NCBI GenBank assembly: GCA_030038015.1
Contig: JASHPR010000514.1
Coordinates: 1 to 39,716 of the forward strand
Length of the DNA: 39,716 nt
Origin: Streptosporangiaceae bacterium
GTDB lineage: Bacteria; Actinomycetota; Actinomycetes; Streptosporangiales; Streptosporangiaceae
Direction of reading: 5' to 3'
Part shown: piece by piece, positions 1-9,581 of the stretch
Layout of the letters: each line of letters begins with the position of its first letter
Numbering within the stretch: position 1 is the stretch's first letter
Notes under the pieces: model-generated
Seen by the model: only the letters and a program-made list of their open reading frames with translations
What the model was told of the DNA's origin: nothing
Database searches by the model: none
Program-made: the position numbers and the translations under genes

Positions 1-1
1 A

Positions 2-202
2 GATGGCAGCGAGACTCCGGCAGCCCTCGACCTGGTGCGGCTGGCAATTCCGCGCCGCACCTATACCCAGAGCCACATCGACTACGTGATCGAAGTCGTG
101 CTGCGAGTGGCCAAGACGGCCGGTGATCTTCCCGGCTTGCGCATCGTCTCGCAGCCTCGCCAGCTACGGCACTTCACCGCGCGGTTCGTGCCGCTGCGCT
201 GA
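2..202 (+). CDS. tnaA: Tryptophanase-type beta-eliminating lyase, C-terminal fragment (cut by window edge)
   Basis: Only the last 66 codons are in the window, read from base 2 to the TGA at 200-202. The fragment contains RLAIPRRTYTQSH, which matches the C-terminal domain shared by tryptophanase and tyrosine phenol-lyase (PLP-dependent, fold type I). Near the end it reads LRHFTARF. The His in that block lies where tryptophanase has His463 (E. coli numbering), and tyrosine phenol-lyase has Phe448 there. This points to tryptophanase, which converts L-tryptophan to indole, pyruvate and ammonia. The next gene, 48 bp downstream on the same strand, is a full-length paralogue with Phe at this position. 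The residue comparison relies on remembered family numbering, and the catalytic lysine lies outside the window. Confidence 0.75.
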   Translation, partial: DGSETPAALDLVRLAIPRRTYTQSHIDYVIEVVLRVAKTAGDLPGLRIVSQPRQLRHFTARFVPLR

Positions 203-1663
<1,461 letters not shown>

Positions 1664-1687
1664 CGACGGCGTTCGCGGCCAGTGTTA

Positions 1688-1731
1688 CCGGCTGCGCTAT
1701 CTGAGGATTGGACGGCAGCGTTCCCAGCCGG
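1688..1731. terminator. Weak inverted repeat between convergent tpl and kbl
   Basis: CCGGCTG (1688-1694) pairs with CAGCCGG (1725-1731) across a 30-base loop. It is the only candidate terminator in the 82 bp between the two convergent genes. The long loop and missing U-tract make it weak. Confidence 0.25.
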
Positions 1732-1745
1732 CCACCAGGCCAGGG

Positions 1746-2930
1746 TCAGCTCATCCCGGCCCGGACGGCCGCGAACGCTGTTGCTGCGGTCTCGAGATCC
1801 TCGCGGCTGTGCGCGGCGGATACCTGTGTCCTGATCCGCGCCTTGCCGACTGGGACCACCGGATAGCTGAAGCCGATCACGTATACGCCCTTTTCCAGGA
1901 GCAGGTCGGCCATCTGGGTGGCACGCGCGGCGTCGCCAATCATCACGGGCACGATCGGGTGATCACCGGGCAGGATGTCAAAGCCCAGGCCGGTCATGCG
2001 CTCGCGGAACCACATGGTGTTTTCGCGCAGGCGGGCCCGCAGGTCATCGCTGCCCTCCAGCAGGTCCAGGACCTTTAGCGAGGCACCCACCACCGCGGGT
2101 GCCACGGAATTGGAGAACAGGTACGGCCTTGAACGCTGGCGAAGAAGGTCAATGATCTCCTTGCGACCGCTGGCGAAGCCGCCGCTGGCCCCGCCCAGCG
2201 CTTTGCCCAGGGTCCCCGTCACGATGTCAACGCGGTCGCTGACGCCGTGCAGTTCGGGCGTGCCGCGGCCGCGGGCGCCGACAAATCCCACCGCGTGCGA
2301 GTCATCGACCATGACCATCGCCCCGTAACGGTCGGCCAGGTCACAGATCTCACCGAGTGGCGCTACGTAACCGTCCATGGAAAACACGCCGTCGGTGGCG
2401 ATGAGCCGGCGCCTTGCGTCCGCACTGGCCGCCTTGAGCTGGGCTTCGAGGTCGGCCATATCGCGATTGCGGTAGCGCAGCCGCCTGGCCTTGCTCAGCC
2501 TGATCCCGTCGATGATGGACGCGTGATTCAGCTCATCGCTGATGACGGCGTCCTGTTCGCTGAGCAGCGTCTCGAACAGACCTCCGTTGGCATCGAAGCA
2601 GGAGGAGTACAAGATGGTGTCCTCGGTGCCGAGAAAGCCCGAGATGCGGTGCTCAAGTTGCTTGTGCACGTCCTGAGTGCCGCAGATGAACCTGACGCTC
2701 GCCAGGCCATACCCCCAGCGGTCCAGGGCCTCCTTGGCGGCCGCCACGATCCGTGGATCGTCGGCCAGGCCCAGATAGTTGTTCGCGCAGAGGTTGAGAA
2801 CCTCCTTGCCGTCGCCGACGCGAATGTTCGACCCCTGCGGGCTGACGATAACGCGCTCAGCCTTGAACAGGCCTGCCGAGCGGATCTCGCCAAGCTCGGC
2901 GCTGATCTCTTGCCGGACGCTGGTAAACAC
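1746..2930 (-). CDS. kbl: Glycine C-acetyltransferase (2-amino-3-ketobutyrate CoA ligase)
   Basis: 394 residues, the usual length for this PLP enzyme of the alpha-oxoamine synthase family. It splits 2-amino-3-ketobutyrate with CoA into glycine and acetyl-CoA, the second step of threonine degradation. Visible landmarks are [10 protein letters not shown] near residue 51, the DELNHAS motif near 132, DDSHAVGF at 209-216, and the PLP lysine Lys243 in [10 protein letters not shown]. The start is GTG (complement of 2928-2930), preceded by GAGGGG about nine bases away. The upstream gene on the same strand, tdh, ends 25 bp before it and makes its substrate, so the two form a tdh-kbl operon. Confidence 0.93.
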   Translation of the reverse strand: MFTSVRQEISAELGEIRSAGLFKAERVIVSPQGSNIRVGDGKEVLNLCANNYLGLADDPRIVAAAKEALDRWGYGLASVRFICGTQDVHKQLEHRISGFLGTEDTILYSSCFDANGGLFETLLSEQDAVISDELNHASIIDGIRLSKARRLRYRNRDMADLEAQLKAASADARRRLIATDGVFSMDGYVAPLGEICDLADRYGAMVMVDDSHAVGFVGARGRGTPELHGVSDRVDIVTGTLGKALGGASGGFASGRKEIIDLLRQRSRPYLFSNSVAPAVVGASLKVLDLLEGSDDLRARLRENTMWFRERMTGLGFDILPGDHPIVPVMIGDAARATQMADLLLEKGVYVIGFSYPVVPVGKARIRTQVSAAHSREDLETAATAFAAVRAGMS

Positions 2931-2955
2931 CTGCCGGACCCCTCACGATCGTTGC

Positions 2956-3987
2956 TTACCGGTGAGCCCAGGTGAGGACCACCTTGCCGCATTGGGCGCT
3001 GCGCACCGTTTCGAAGGCCTGCGCGAAATCGGCGGCGTCGAACCTGTGCGTAATGACCGGCGAGATGTCCACGCCCGAGTGGATCAGCACAGACATCTCG
3101 TACCAGGTCTCGAACATCTGCCGCCCGTAGATTCCCTTGATCGTGATCATGTTGGTAACAAGGTGCGACCAGTCGATCCCGAAGTCCTCCGCAGGCAGGC
3201 CAAGCATGGCAATCTTGCCCCCGTGGGTCATGGTGGCCAGCATTCCCCGCAGTGCGGCCGGCTTGCCGGACATCTCAAGGCCGACGTCGAAGCCCTCGCG
3301 CATGCCAAGTGTGGCCATGAGATCACTAAGGCTGACGTCGGCAGCATTCACGGCCAGGGTCACGCCGATCCGCCTGGCGAGATCGAGCCGGTACTCCGAC
3401 ACATCACTGATGGCGACATAACGGGCGCCGGCGTGCCTGGCCACGATCGCTGCCATGAGACCGATCGGGCCAGCACCGGTGATGAGAACGTCCTCCCCGA
3501 GGACTGGGAACGTCAGGGCAGAGTGCACGGCGTTGCCGAAGGGGTCGAAGATGGCGGCGACGTCGAGGTCGATGCCCGGCTCGTGCCGCCAGACGTTTGT
3601 TGCCGGCAGCGCGATGTACTCGGCGAAGGCGCCGGGATGGTTGACCCCCACCGCTTTCGTGTGCGCGCACTGAACGCGCCGGCCGGCCATGCAGTTGCGG
3701 CAACGGCCGCATACCAGATGGCCCTCACCGCTCACGAGGTCGCCCTGATGCAGCTCCTGCACCTCGGAGCCGATATCCACGACCTCGCCGACGAACTCAT
3801 GGCCGACAACAAGCGGCACCGGCACATTCGCCCGCGCCCAGCCATCCCAGTCGTAGATGTGCAGGTCCGTACCGCACACGCCGGTCCTGAGCACACGGAT
3901 CAGAACGTCGTCCCTGCCCAAGGCGGGGACTGGCACGTCCTCGAGCCTGAGGCCAGGCTCCGCTTCCGCCTTAACCAGCGCCTTCAT
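2956..3987 (-). CDS. tdh: L-threonine 3-dehydrogenase
   Basis: 343 residues, a zinc-dependent medium-chain dehydrogenase that oxidises L-threonine to 2-amino-3-ketobutyrate with NAD+. Catalytic zinc ligands are Cys38 (GVCGTDLH), His63 and Glu64 (GHEF). The structural zinc loop has Cys93, Cys96, Cys99 and Cys107. The Rossmann motif is GAGPIG at 171-176. DPFGNAVHS at 148-156 is typical of bacterial TDH and helps separate it from other alcohol dehydrogenases. The ATG has only a weak GAGGGA upstream. kbl follows 25 bp downstream, completing the threonine-to-glycine pathway. Confidence 0.93.
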   Translation of the reverse strand: MKALVKAEAEPGLRLEDVPVPALGRDDVLIRVLRTGVCGTDLHIYDWDGWARANVPVPLVVGHEFVGEVVDIGSEVQELHQGDLVSGEGHLVCGRCRNCMAGRRVQCAHTKAVGVNHPGAFAEYIALPATNVWRHEPGIDLDVAAIFDPFGNAVHSALTFPVLGEDVLITGAGPIGLMAAIVARHAGARYVAISDVSEYRLDLARRIGVTLAVNAADVSLSDLMATLGMREGFDVGLEMSGKPAALRGMLATMTHGGKIAMLGLPAEDFGIDWSHLVTNMITIKGIYGRQMFETWYEMSVLIHSGVDISPVITHRFDAADFAQAFETVRSAQCGKVVLTWAHR

Positions 3988-4392
3988 CCGCCGCCCGTCC
4001 CTCGGTACACGATCCTGCCGGGACTGCGGCCGTCAGCGCATACCCTCCCGGCCGGCCGCCGTGTCCCGCCAGCCGAAAACTCTACCGCCCGGGCAGCCGG
4101 ACCGCCCGCCCAGATCCACTCGCGTGGTGAGGCCCAGGCGCCGGGCGGGGGGATTTGGTGCTGGCTGACATGGCGGGCCGCTCCAAGCGGCAGCCGGCTT
4201 CTGGCCTGCGCCGAATGCGGCGCTCCCTGGGCACCGCCCATCGGAGTTGAGGTGGCCGCCGGTCATGGCCGCCGCCGGGCGTCCGCTTGGGCGGCGCGAC
4301 CACCGCCGCCGGCCCGCCGGCCGGCGCGGGACGGGAGGTCTTTCTGCAAATGGCAGGCTGGAAATGGCTCGGCTGTCATTAGAGTTGCCGAC
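3988..4392. other. Gene-free interval upstream of tdh and of the next + strand gene
   Basis: These 405 bp separate the divergent tdh and the gene at 4393. Open frames that cross it have no recognisable content. I see no tRNA, riboswitch-like fold or repeat. The last 50 bases carry the putative promoter of the downstream gene, annotated separately. Confidence 0.5.
4345..4385 (+). promoter_or_regulatory. Putative promoter with motif TGCAAATGGCAGGC and leaderless -10
   Basis: TAGAGT (4380-4385, TANNNT form) lies 7 bases before the ATG at 4393, so transcription would begin at or next to the start codon; no ribosome binding site is visible. TGCAAATGGCAGGC at 4345-4358 lies around the -35 position and matches 13 of 14 bases with 5297-5310, upstream of the neighbouring minus-strand gene. 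Confidence 0.45.
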
Positions 4393-4833
4393 ATGGATTT
4401 CTACGACTCTGTCCAGCCCGAGCTGATCCCGGCCGGCTCGCACGCGTGCCTGTACTTCGACGGCCTCTACGCAGCAAGCGCGCAGCAGGCGGAGCGCTTC
4501 GCAGCCGTGAGGTGGATCACCGTCGTCGGCGACTACGAGAACTGCGGCATCGCTGACTTCGAGCAAGGGAACGAGGTTTACTCACAGCCCGGCGCGCTGC
4601 GCGCCTGGGTCGAGGGCCGCAAGGACATGCGCGTCAGGGCGCGGGTCTACTGCGACCGGGCCGACCTGCCGACGGTTCGCTCCGAGCTGGAAGGCCTGGA
4701 CTATCTCGTCTGGCTGGCCACGCTGGACGGGGACAAGCTGTCGGCCGGCTACACGCCCGGGCTGTGGGGCGTGCAGTTCGCAGGTGGGCCGACTGCCGAG
4801 TATGACACGTCCGTGCTGTACGGCATCTGGTGA
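4393..4833 (+). CDS. Conserved hypothetical protein, possibly a DUF1906-like barrel fragment
   Basis: 146 residues from the ATG at 4393. There is no signal peptide or membrane segment. The sequence has alternating strands and helices: SHACLYFDG near 17, WITVVGDYENCG near 41, a basic patch GRKDMRVRARVYCDRADL near 76, then YLVWLATLDGDK and YTPGLWGVQFAGG. This pattern, with early and late single aromatic-rich strands, recalls small glycoside-hydrolase-like (DUF1906/GH25-like) proteins of actinobacteria and their phages, but I see no certain catalytic pair. The long open frame upstream of 4393 in the same phase has no coherent sequence, and a -10 box 7 bases before this ATG supports the short version. 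It converges with the small membrane gene at 5021-5206, and both share an upstream motif. Confidence 0.6.
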   Translation: MDFYDSVQPELIPAGSHACLYFDGLYAASAQQAERFAAVRWITVVGDYENCGIADFEQGNEVYSQPGALRAWVEGRKDMRVRARVYCDRADLPTVRSELEGLDYLVWLATLDGDKLSAGYTPGLWGVQFAGGPTAEYDTSVLYGIW

Positions 4834-4908
4834 TCTGGCTGACCCGGCCGCATGGAAGTCCGAATCCCTCCGCCCGCGGGCGCTCCGGGTGCGGCGGCGG
4901 CGTCCGCT

Positions 4909-4927
4909 GCAGGGCTCTGACCCCTGC
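4909..4927. terminator. Small hairpin between convergent genes
   Basis: GCAGGG (4909-4914) and CCCTGC (4922-4927) form a 6-bp stem with a 7-base loop between the convergent genes ending at 4833 and 5021. There is no U-tract, so this is only a candidate. Confidence 0.3.
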
Positions 4928-5020
4928 CTCCGCTGGTCCGAGCCCAGCCCCCGGAGGCGGCGCCGCCGGCCGGCTGTCCTGACTGGTGATGGGCGGCCGG
5001 CCGGCACGTTCTCCGCATGA

Positions 5021-5206
5021 CTACCGGTGCATGCTCTGGAGCAGCACGACCGCCCCGGAGCCGACCAGCACCACTATCACGATCGCGATGATCGCGAGCA
5101 GTATGCGGAGCACTAAGCGCCAGAAGATCACGAGCACCGCCGCGATCAGCACGATGGCTGCCTTGGCGGACTCCGCCTCCTGGGCGGCTCCGTGAATGGC
5201 CAGCAT
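5021..5206 (-). CDS. Small membrane protein
   Basis: 61 residues from the ATG at the complement of 5204-5206, chosen because AGGAG lies about six bases before it; a longer frame begins at 5287 but lacks such a site. The N-terminal 15 residues are soluble and slightly acidic (MLAIHGAAQEAESAKAA). Two hydrophobic runs follow, IVLIAAVLVIFW and ILLAIIAIVIVVLVG, separated by a short R-containing turn, so one hairpin or two membrane helices are likely. No family is recognised. It shares the TGCAAATG-type upstream motif with the convergent gene at 4393. Confidence 0.55.
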   Translation of the reverse strand: MLAIHGAAQEAESAKAAIVLIAAVLVIFWRLVLRILLAIIAIVIVVLVGSGAVVLLQSMHR

Positions 5207-5286
5207 GTTCCTGCTCCTGACTGGCTGGCCGCAACCAGGGTCAGGCTGAGGAATGCTGTCCGGGCGAGCGGCGGCGGGCAGCGTCA

Positions 5287-5309
5287 CCTGACCATTTGCA
5301 AATGTCAGG
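5287..5309. promoter_or_regulatory. Palindromic operator candidate with core CATTTGCAAATG
   Basis: The core 5293-5304 is a perfect 12-base palindrome. Flanking CCTGA and TCAGG extend it to 11-base arms with one inserted C. It lies about 80 bp before the start of the small membrane gene. Its right half with flank (5297-5310) recurs at 4345-4358. Confidence 0.5.
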
Positions 5310-5526
5310 CAGGCCGTTGCATTCCGTCACCAGGCCGGTAACATGATCCTCAGCGCTGACCCTCCTTCGCGGGCTGGGTCCGGTGTGATGGCACGGTCGA
5401 TGCGGCGAACATCGGCCGTGCTTTGTGTGGCGGCATTCCGCCGGCCTGCCGTAGCGGCGGCCAGGCCCCGGTTCAGGCCGTCACGCTGAGTCGCAGGGAA
5501 GCGCTCGGGCGATTCACGAGCGTTGA

Positions 5527-5543
5527 GTGGTATGACGTACCAC
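5527..5543. promoter_or_regulatory. Inverted repeat GTGGTA-N5-TACCAC
   Basis: Perfect 6-base arms around TGACG, 240 bp upstream of the helix-turn-helix gene. It is a candidate protein-binding site; no direct link to a regulator is visible. Confidence 0.35.
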
Positions 5544-5669
5544 AGGCGCCTCCTCTCCGCCGCGCAAGAGCCGAATGCCCGCGGCGATGTACCCGGTGGC
5601 CCCCCACCGCCTTCCTGACCGCTATCCGCGCGGATCTCTTGAGGATGCTCCGTGGTTCTGCTTCAATGG

Positions 5670-5702
5670 TGGCTTTGGCAGAAGCCATTGGCAAGTGCCA
5701 TT
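5670..5702. promoter_or_regulatory. Two abutting palindromes upstream of the HTH gene
   Basis: TGGCTT (5670-5675) pairs with AAGCCA (5682-5687). Sharing its last base, ATTGGCA (5687-5693) pairs with TGCCATT (5696-5702) with one mismatch. They lie 81-113 bp before the GTG of the helix-turn-helix gene and could be its autoregulatory operator. Confidence 0.4.
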
Positions 5703-5782
5703 TTTGCTTCCCACGGGCACTCAGTTGCACCGGCGCGTTCCCTGTGTTGCGGTCGACGCTCAGAGAAAGGGGCGAGACTGAA

Positions 5783-6652
5783 GTGCCAGGCGCCAGCAGC
5801 CCCACGGTCAGCCGCCGGGAGCTTGGAGCCCAGCTCAAGGCGCTCCGGGCGGAGCGGGGCTGGACGGTCGAGCAGGTGGCCGAGCGGCTGCTCATGTCGT
5901 CGTCCAAGGTGAGCCGGCTCGAAACCGGCCAGCGGGGTGCCAGCCCGCGGGACATCCGTGACCTCTGCGACCTCTACGGGCTCGGCAACGAGGACCGGCA
6001 GCGCCTTACCGACCTGGCCAAGGCCGGCAAGCAGCGCCCCTGGTGGCAGCCGCTGTCCCTGCCTTACTCCACCTACGTGGGCCTTGAGGCCGAGGCCACA
6101 CAGATCAGGGACTTCGGGCTTGGCGTGGTGCCGGGCCTGCTCCAGACGCCCGACTATGCCCGCGCCGTCCTCCTGGCGGCCGTGCCCGCCCGCACGGCCG
6201 ATGAGATCGAGAACCTCCTGGAAGGGCGTATCGCACGGCAGCAGCGCGTCCTGTCGGCAGAGGACCCGCCGCAGTTCCAGGCGATCCTCGATGCTTCGGT
6301 GCTGCACCGTGTGGCCGGCAGCCCGGCGACCATGCGCGCCCAGCTGCGGCGGCTTGTGGAAGCCTCGCAGATGCCGAACGTCACGATCCGCGTCGTACCC
6401 TACACAGCGGGCGTGCTGCCGGTCCCGAACAACAAGTTCATCATCCTCAGCTTCGGCACCCAGCTGCTGCCGGACGTCGTCTTCATCGAAGGGCTGACCG
6501 GCGACCTGTATATCGACCGCAAGGACGACACAGACACGTACCACGCTGCGTTCCAGGCACTTCAGACCCTCGCCGCAACACCAGATGACACGCGTGACAT
6601 CATGACTTCGCTGTTGGAGTTAGCGATTGGCCTGCCGGCCCAGATGGGTTGA
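5783..6652 (+). CDS. XRE-family helix-turn-helix regulator with DUF5753 sensor domain
   Basis: 289 residues from the GTG at 5783, which follows AAAGGGG by about eight bases; the open frame extends 120 codons further upstream without protein-like sequence. Residues 8-65 form a helix-turn-helix (LGAQLKALRAERGWTVEQVA, then SSSKVSRLETGQRG). The rest matches DUF5753: Trp-rich QRPWWQPL near 85, then FGLGVVPGLLQTPDYARAV, and a C-terminal FIILSFGTQLLPDVVFIEG. This architecture is the common actinobacterial regulator related to WhiJ of Streptomyces. The next gene encodes the usual small DUF397 partner, and such pairs act as transcriptional switches, sometimes with toxin-antitoxin-like behaviour. The ligand or target is not evident. 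Confidence 0.9.
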   Translation: MPGASSPTVSRRELGAQLKALRAERGWTVEQVAERLLMSSSKVSRLETGQRGASPRDIRDLCDLYGLGNEDRQRLTDLAKAGKQRPWWQPLSLPYSTYVGLEAEATQIRDFGLGVVPGLLQTPDYARAVLLAAVPARTADEIENLLEGRIARQQRVLSAEDPPQFQAILDASVLHRVAGSPATMRAQLRRLVEASQMPNVTIRVVPYTAGVLPVPNNKFIILSFGTQLLPDVVFIEGLTGDLYIDRKDDTDTYHAAFQALQTLAATPDDTRDIMTSLLELAIGLPAQMG

Positions 6653-6697
6653 GCCGGCAAGGCCATCCGGACAATCCCACCCAGAAAGCAACTGCAT

Positions 6698-6907
6698 ATG
6701 ACCTCATATGGGACGCGCCAGCCAGATCCGGCGTGGCGCAGGCCGAGCTATTGCGCAGGCGGGGAGTGCGCGGAGATCGCGAAGGTGGATGGCATGGTCG
6801 CGCTCCGCAGCTCGACGGCACCCGGCAGCGTGGTCCGCTACACCGCCGAAGAATGGCAGGCGCTCGTCCAGGCCATCACGGCCGGCGAGTTCGCCGACCT
6901 CGACTGA
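6698..6907 (+). CDS. DUF397 small partner protein
   Basis: 69 residues. The pattern matches DUF397: a Trp near the start (DPAWRRPSYCAGGECAEIA), a central polar strand with DGMVALRSS, and the closing block RYTAEEWQALVQAITAGEFADL. It lies 45 bp after the helix-turn-helix/DUF5753 gene on the same strand, the standard pairing in actinobacteria, where the small protein is thought to antagonise or assist the regulator. Two ATGs are close together; 6698 gives the full domain. GC content is lower around the start than in the flanking genes. Confidence 0.85.
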   Translation: MTSYGTRQPDPAWRRPSYCAGGECAEIAKVDGMVALRSSTAPGSVVRYTAEEWQALVQAITAGEFADLD

Positions 6908-7086
6908 CCCGGTCAGTCATCGCATTACCAAGGCAGGTGGCCTCCGGGTCCACGTGCTCTGCTCGTTGTGCCCGCCGTACCTGCCGGCGGTTGCGGGCGC
7001 TGGACAGAACACAGAAACCTGACGTCACGCCAGCCCCAGCGGCCACTCGGCACCAGGTCATCGGGCGGCCGCAGGCCATGATCCGG

Positions 7087-7092
7087 TAACGT
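7087..7092 (+). promoter_or_regulatory. -10 box TAACGT, leaderless start of the M20 gene
   Basis: A TANNNT hexamer ends 8 bases before the ATG at 7101 and no Shine-Dalgarno sequence is present, so the transcript probably begins at the start codon. Confidence 0.4.
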
Positions 7093-7100
7093 CCCGGGAC

Positions 7101-8465
7101 ATGACCTCCCACCAGGCCGAAGTCGGGCAGCTCACGGGGGCCGTCCAGCGTGTCCTGCCGTCCGCGCGCACCGACCTCGAACGGCTCGTCCGGATCCCGT
7201 CGGTATCGGCCGATCCCGATGCCGCGCCGCACCTGCGGGCCAGCGCGGACGAGGTCGCCGCGCTGCTCGGCCAGGCTGGCCTGCCCGAGGTCGAGGTGAT
7301 CACGGTGGACGGCGGCCAGCCCGCCGTTCTCGGGCGGCGGCCGGCGCCCCCCGGCGCTCCCACGGTCCTGCTGTACGCCCACCACGACGTGCAGCCCACC
7401 GGCGACCCCGGTGCCTGGGACAGCGACCCGTTCCAGCCAACGGAGCGGGAAGGGCGGCTGTACGGGCGGGGGGCCGCCGATGACAAGGCAGGGATCGCGG
7501 TGCACCTGGCCGCCCTGCGGGCGCACGGCGACCGGCTGCCCGTCGGGGTGACCGTGCTCGTCGAGGGCGAGGAGGAAATCGGCTCGCCCACGCTGGAGAT
7601 CTTCCTCCGCAAGTACCAGGACCTGCTGAGGGCCGACGTGGTGGTTTTCGCCGACGCGGCGAACTGGACGGTCGACGTGCCGGCGCTGACCACGTCGCTG
7701 CGCGGCGCGGCCCCGGTCACCGTGGAGGTCCGCGCGCTGGAGCATGCCGTGCACAGCGGCCTGTACGGCGGCCCGGTGCCCGACGCCCTGACCGCGCTGT
7801 GCCGGATGCTGGCAACGCTGCACGACGAGCAGGGCGACGTGGCGGTGGCGGGCCTGGCCAGGGGCACGGCCGACCCGCTCGACCTCACCGAGACGCAGCT
7901 CCGCACCGACGCGGCGGTGCTCGGCGGGGTCCAGCTGATCGGCACCGGCGGCCTCACCGACCGGCTCTGGGCCCGCCCGTCGGTGACGGTCATCGGCATC
8001 GACGCCCCGTCGGTCGCCGCGGCTTCCAACACCCTCCTCCCGGCCGCCCGCGCCAAGGTCAGCCTGCGCGTCGCCCCGGGCGACGACGCGACCAGGGCGA
8101 GCGCGGCGCTCGCGACCCACCTGAAAGCGCACGCGCCCTGGGGCGTGCACGTGACCGTGCAGCAGGCGGCCACCGCGGCGCCGTACACCGTGCCGACCGG
8201 GGGAGCGGCGTACCAGGCCGCGCGCTGGGCCCTGGCCGAGGCCTGGGGAACCCCGGCCGCCGACATCGGCGGCGGCGGCTCGATCCCCTTCGTCACCGGC
8301 TACGCCGAGCTGACCCCCGACGCTGAGATCCTGATCACCGGCGTGGAGGACCCTGACACCCGGGCGCACGGCGCGAACGAGAGCCTCCACCTGGGCACGT
8401 TCGAGCGGGCATGCCTGGCCGAGACGCTGCTGCTGCACCGGCTCGGCGAGATCGGCCGCGGCTGA
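7101..8465 (+). CDS. M20-family metallopeptidase (dipeptidase-like)
   Basis: 454 residues, a cytoplasmic two-zinc peptidase of the ArgE/DapE/CPG2 clan. Metal and catalytic residues are visible in order: His94 and Asp96 in YAHHDVQP, the bridging Asp127 in GRGAADDKAG, the Glu pair in EGEEEIGS near 155-162, an Asp in FADAANW near 185, and the closing His in ANESLHLG near 430. The lid (dimerisation) domain spans roughly residues 200-330. The closest type is the Xaa-dipeptidase/CNDP-like branch that removes single amino acids from short peptides; the exact substrate is not visible. It appears to be transcribed alone from its own leaderless promoter. Confidence 0.88.
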   Translation: MTSHQAEVGQLTGAVQRVLPSARTDLERLVRIPSVSADPDAAPHLRASADEVAALLGQAGLPEVEVITVDGGQPAVLGRRPAPPGAPTVLLYAHHDVQPTGDPGAWDSDPFQPTEREGRLYGRGAADDKAGIAVHLAALRAHGDRLPVGVTVLVEGEEEIGSPTLEIFLRKYQDLLRADVVVFADAANWTVDVPALTTSLRGAAPVTVEVRALEHAVHSGLYGGPVPDALTALCRMLATLHDEQGDVAVAGLARGTADPLDLTETQLRTDAAVLGGVQLIGTGGLTDRLWARPSVTVIGIDAPSVAAASNTLLPAARAKVSLRVAPGDDATRASAALATHLKAHAPWGVHVTVQQAATAAPYTVPTGGAAYQAARWALAEAWGTPAADIGGGGSIPFVTGYAELTPDAEILITGVEDPDTRAHGANESLHLGTFERACLAETLLLHRLGEIGRG

Positions 8466-8478
8466 CCCGCCAAGCCGG

Positions 8479-8497
8479 TTTTCCTGAACGTGACGCC
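8479..8497 (+). repeat. 3' motif TTTTCCTGAACGTGACGCC
   Basis: It starts 13 bases after the M20 stop codon. Closely similar 19-21-base strings occur at 14564-14584, 31734-31754 and 34392-34411, all between genes. Function unknown. Confidence 0.4.
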
Positions 8498-8714
8498 GCC
8501 CGGTCACCGTGGCGTGCTCCGTACCGGTTCCCTGGAGTAGGGCCGGCGCCCCGGTGGCTCCGCCCACCCGGGCCTGCCCGAACCCTGGCGACGCTGGAGC
8601 CCGGATCGATCTAGCCTGCTCGGCCCACTGGTGCGCGTCGCGTTCAGGCTTTAACGTGGATTGGCCTGGGGCTCGGTCGTCCGGTGCCGTGCCTGGTCAA
8701 GGAGCGTGCCTCTC

Positions 8715-9455
8715 GTGGAGATCAGCGACTTCGAGGCGATCAGCTTCGACTGCTACGGAACGCTCGTCGACTGGGAGGCCGGGCTGCTCGCCGTGCTGGG
8801 CCCGTGGGCCAGGTCCCGGGAGCTGACGCTGGACGGCGACGCGCTGCTCGCCGCCTACGCCGGGCACGAGGAACAGGCGGAGGCGGAGCACCCGAGAACG
8901 CCCTACCCGGAGATCCTGCGGCGGAGCATGACGGCGCTGGGCAGGGAGCTCGGCGCCGAGGTCACCGCGGAAGACGCGGAGCGGCTGGCCATGTCGGTTC
9001 CTGACTGGCCGCCGTTCGGTGACTCGTCCGCCGCGCTGGCCGCGCTCGGCAGGCAGTTCAAACTGATCATCCTGTCCAACGTCGACCGGTCATCGTTCGC
9101 CGGAACCGCCGAGCGGCTCGGCGTGACCTTCGACAGCGTGCTGACCGCCCAGGACATCGGCTACTACAAGCCGTCACCTTGGAACTTCGCCGCGCTGCAG
9201 GAGGAAGCCAGGCGGCTCGGCGTGGGGGAGGGCAGGCTGCTGCACGCTGCGCAGAGCCTGTTCCACGACCACGTCCCGGCCAAGGCGGCTGGCCTGCGGA
9301 CGGTCTGGATCAACCGCCGTCAGGGCCGGCCAGGCTGGGGAGCCACCCCGGCCCCGCCGGTCGAGGTCAAGCCCGACTGGGAATTCCCGTCCATGGCGGC
9401 CTTCGCCGCCGCGGCGACCGGCAGCGTCATCCCTGACAGCAGCGCGTCCCCCTGA
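8715..9455 (+). CDS. HAD-superfamily hydrolase, haloacid-dehalogenase type II-like
   Basis: 246 residues from the GTG at 8715, preceded by AAGGAG ten bases away; an earlier in-frame start lacks protein-like sequence. The nucleophile is Asp12 in FDCYGTLVDW. The second position of the usual DxD is Tyr14, as in 2-haloacid dehalogenases, so the acid/base aspartate of HAD phosphatases is missing. Motif II is ILSNVDRSSF, motif III GYYKPSPWNF, and the C-terminal signature AQSLFHDHVPAKAAGLRTVW is typical of this subgroup. It could hydrolyse a haloacid, but many such proteins have unknown substrates. The gene stands alone between the M20 peptidase and the amidase. Confidence 0.82.
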   Translation: MEISDFEAISFDCYGTLVDWEAGLLAVLGPWARSRELTLDGDALLAAYAGHEEQAEAEHPRTPYPEILRRSMTALGRELGAEVTAEDAERLAMSVPDWPPFGDSSAALAALGRQFKLIILSNVDRSSFAGTAERLGVTFDSVLTAQDIGYYKPSPWNFAALQEEARRLGVGEGRLLHAAQSLFHDHVPAKAAGLRTVWINRRQGRPGWGATPAPPVEVKPDWEFPSMAAFAAAATGSVIPDSSASP

Positions 9456-9581
9456 CGGGAGCGCCAGGCCCGCAGGTGAACTCTTACCTAACCCTCGGGC
9501 GGCAGGCATGTTACTGCTCAGTAGAAGGCATTATCCCAGTAAGCGCCACGCTGATGCCGAGACTCCCGTGGAGCAGCGGTA

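Larger units (their letters stand above)
5310..5782. other. Long leader region of the helix-turn-helix gene
   Basis: About 470 bp without a credible gene. The frame open through it does not look like protein before the GTG at 5783. It carries three inverted repeats (5527-5543, 5670-5687, 5687-5702) and a drop in GC around 5690-5710, consistent with promoter and operator DNA. Confidence 0.5.

Noticed and set aside
2779-4392. Long plus-strand open frame running into the gene at 4393
   Set aside because: It is antisense to tdh and kbl, its sequence is not protein-like, and only the part from 4393 makes sense.
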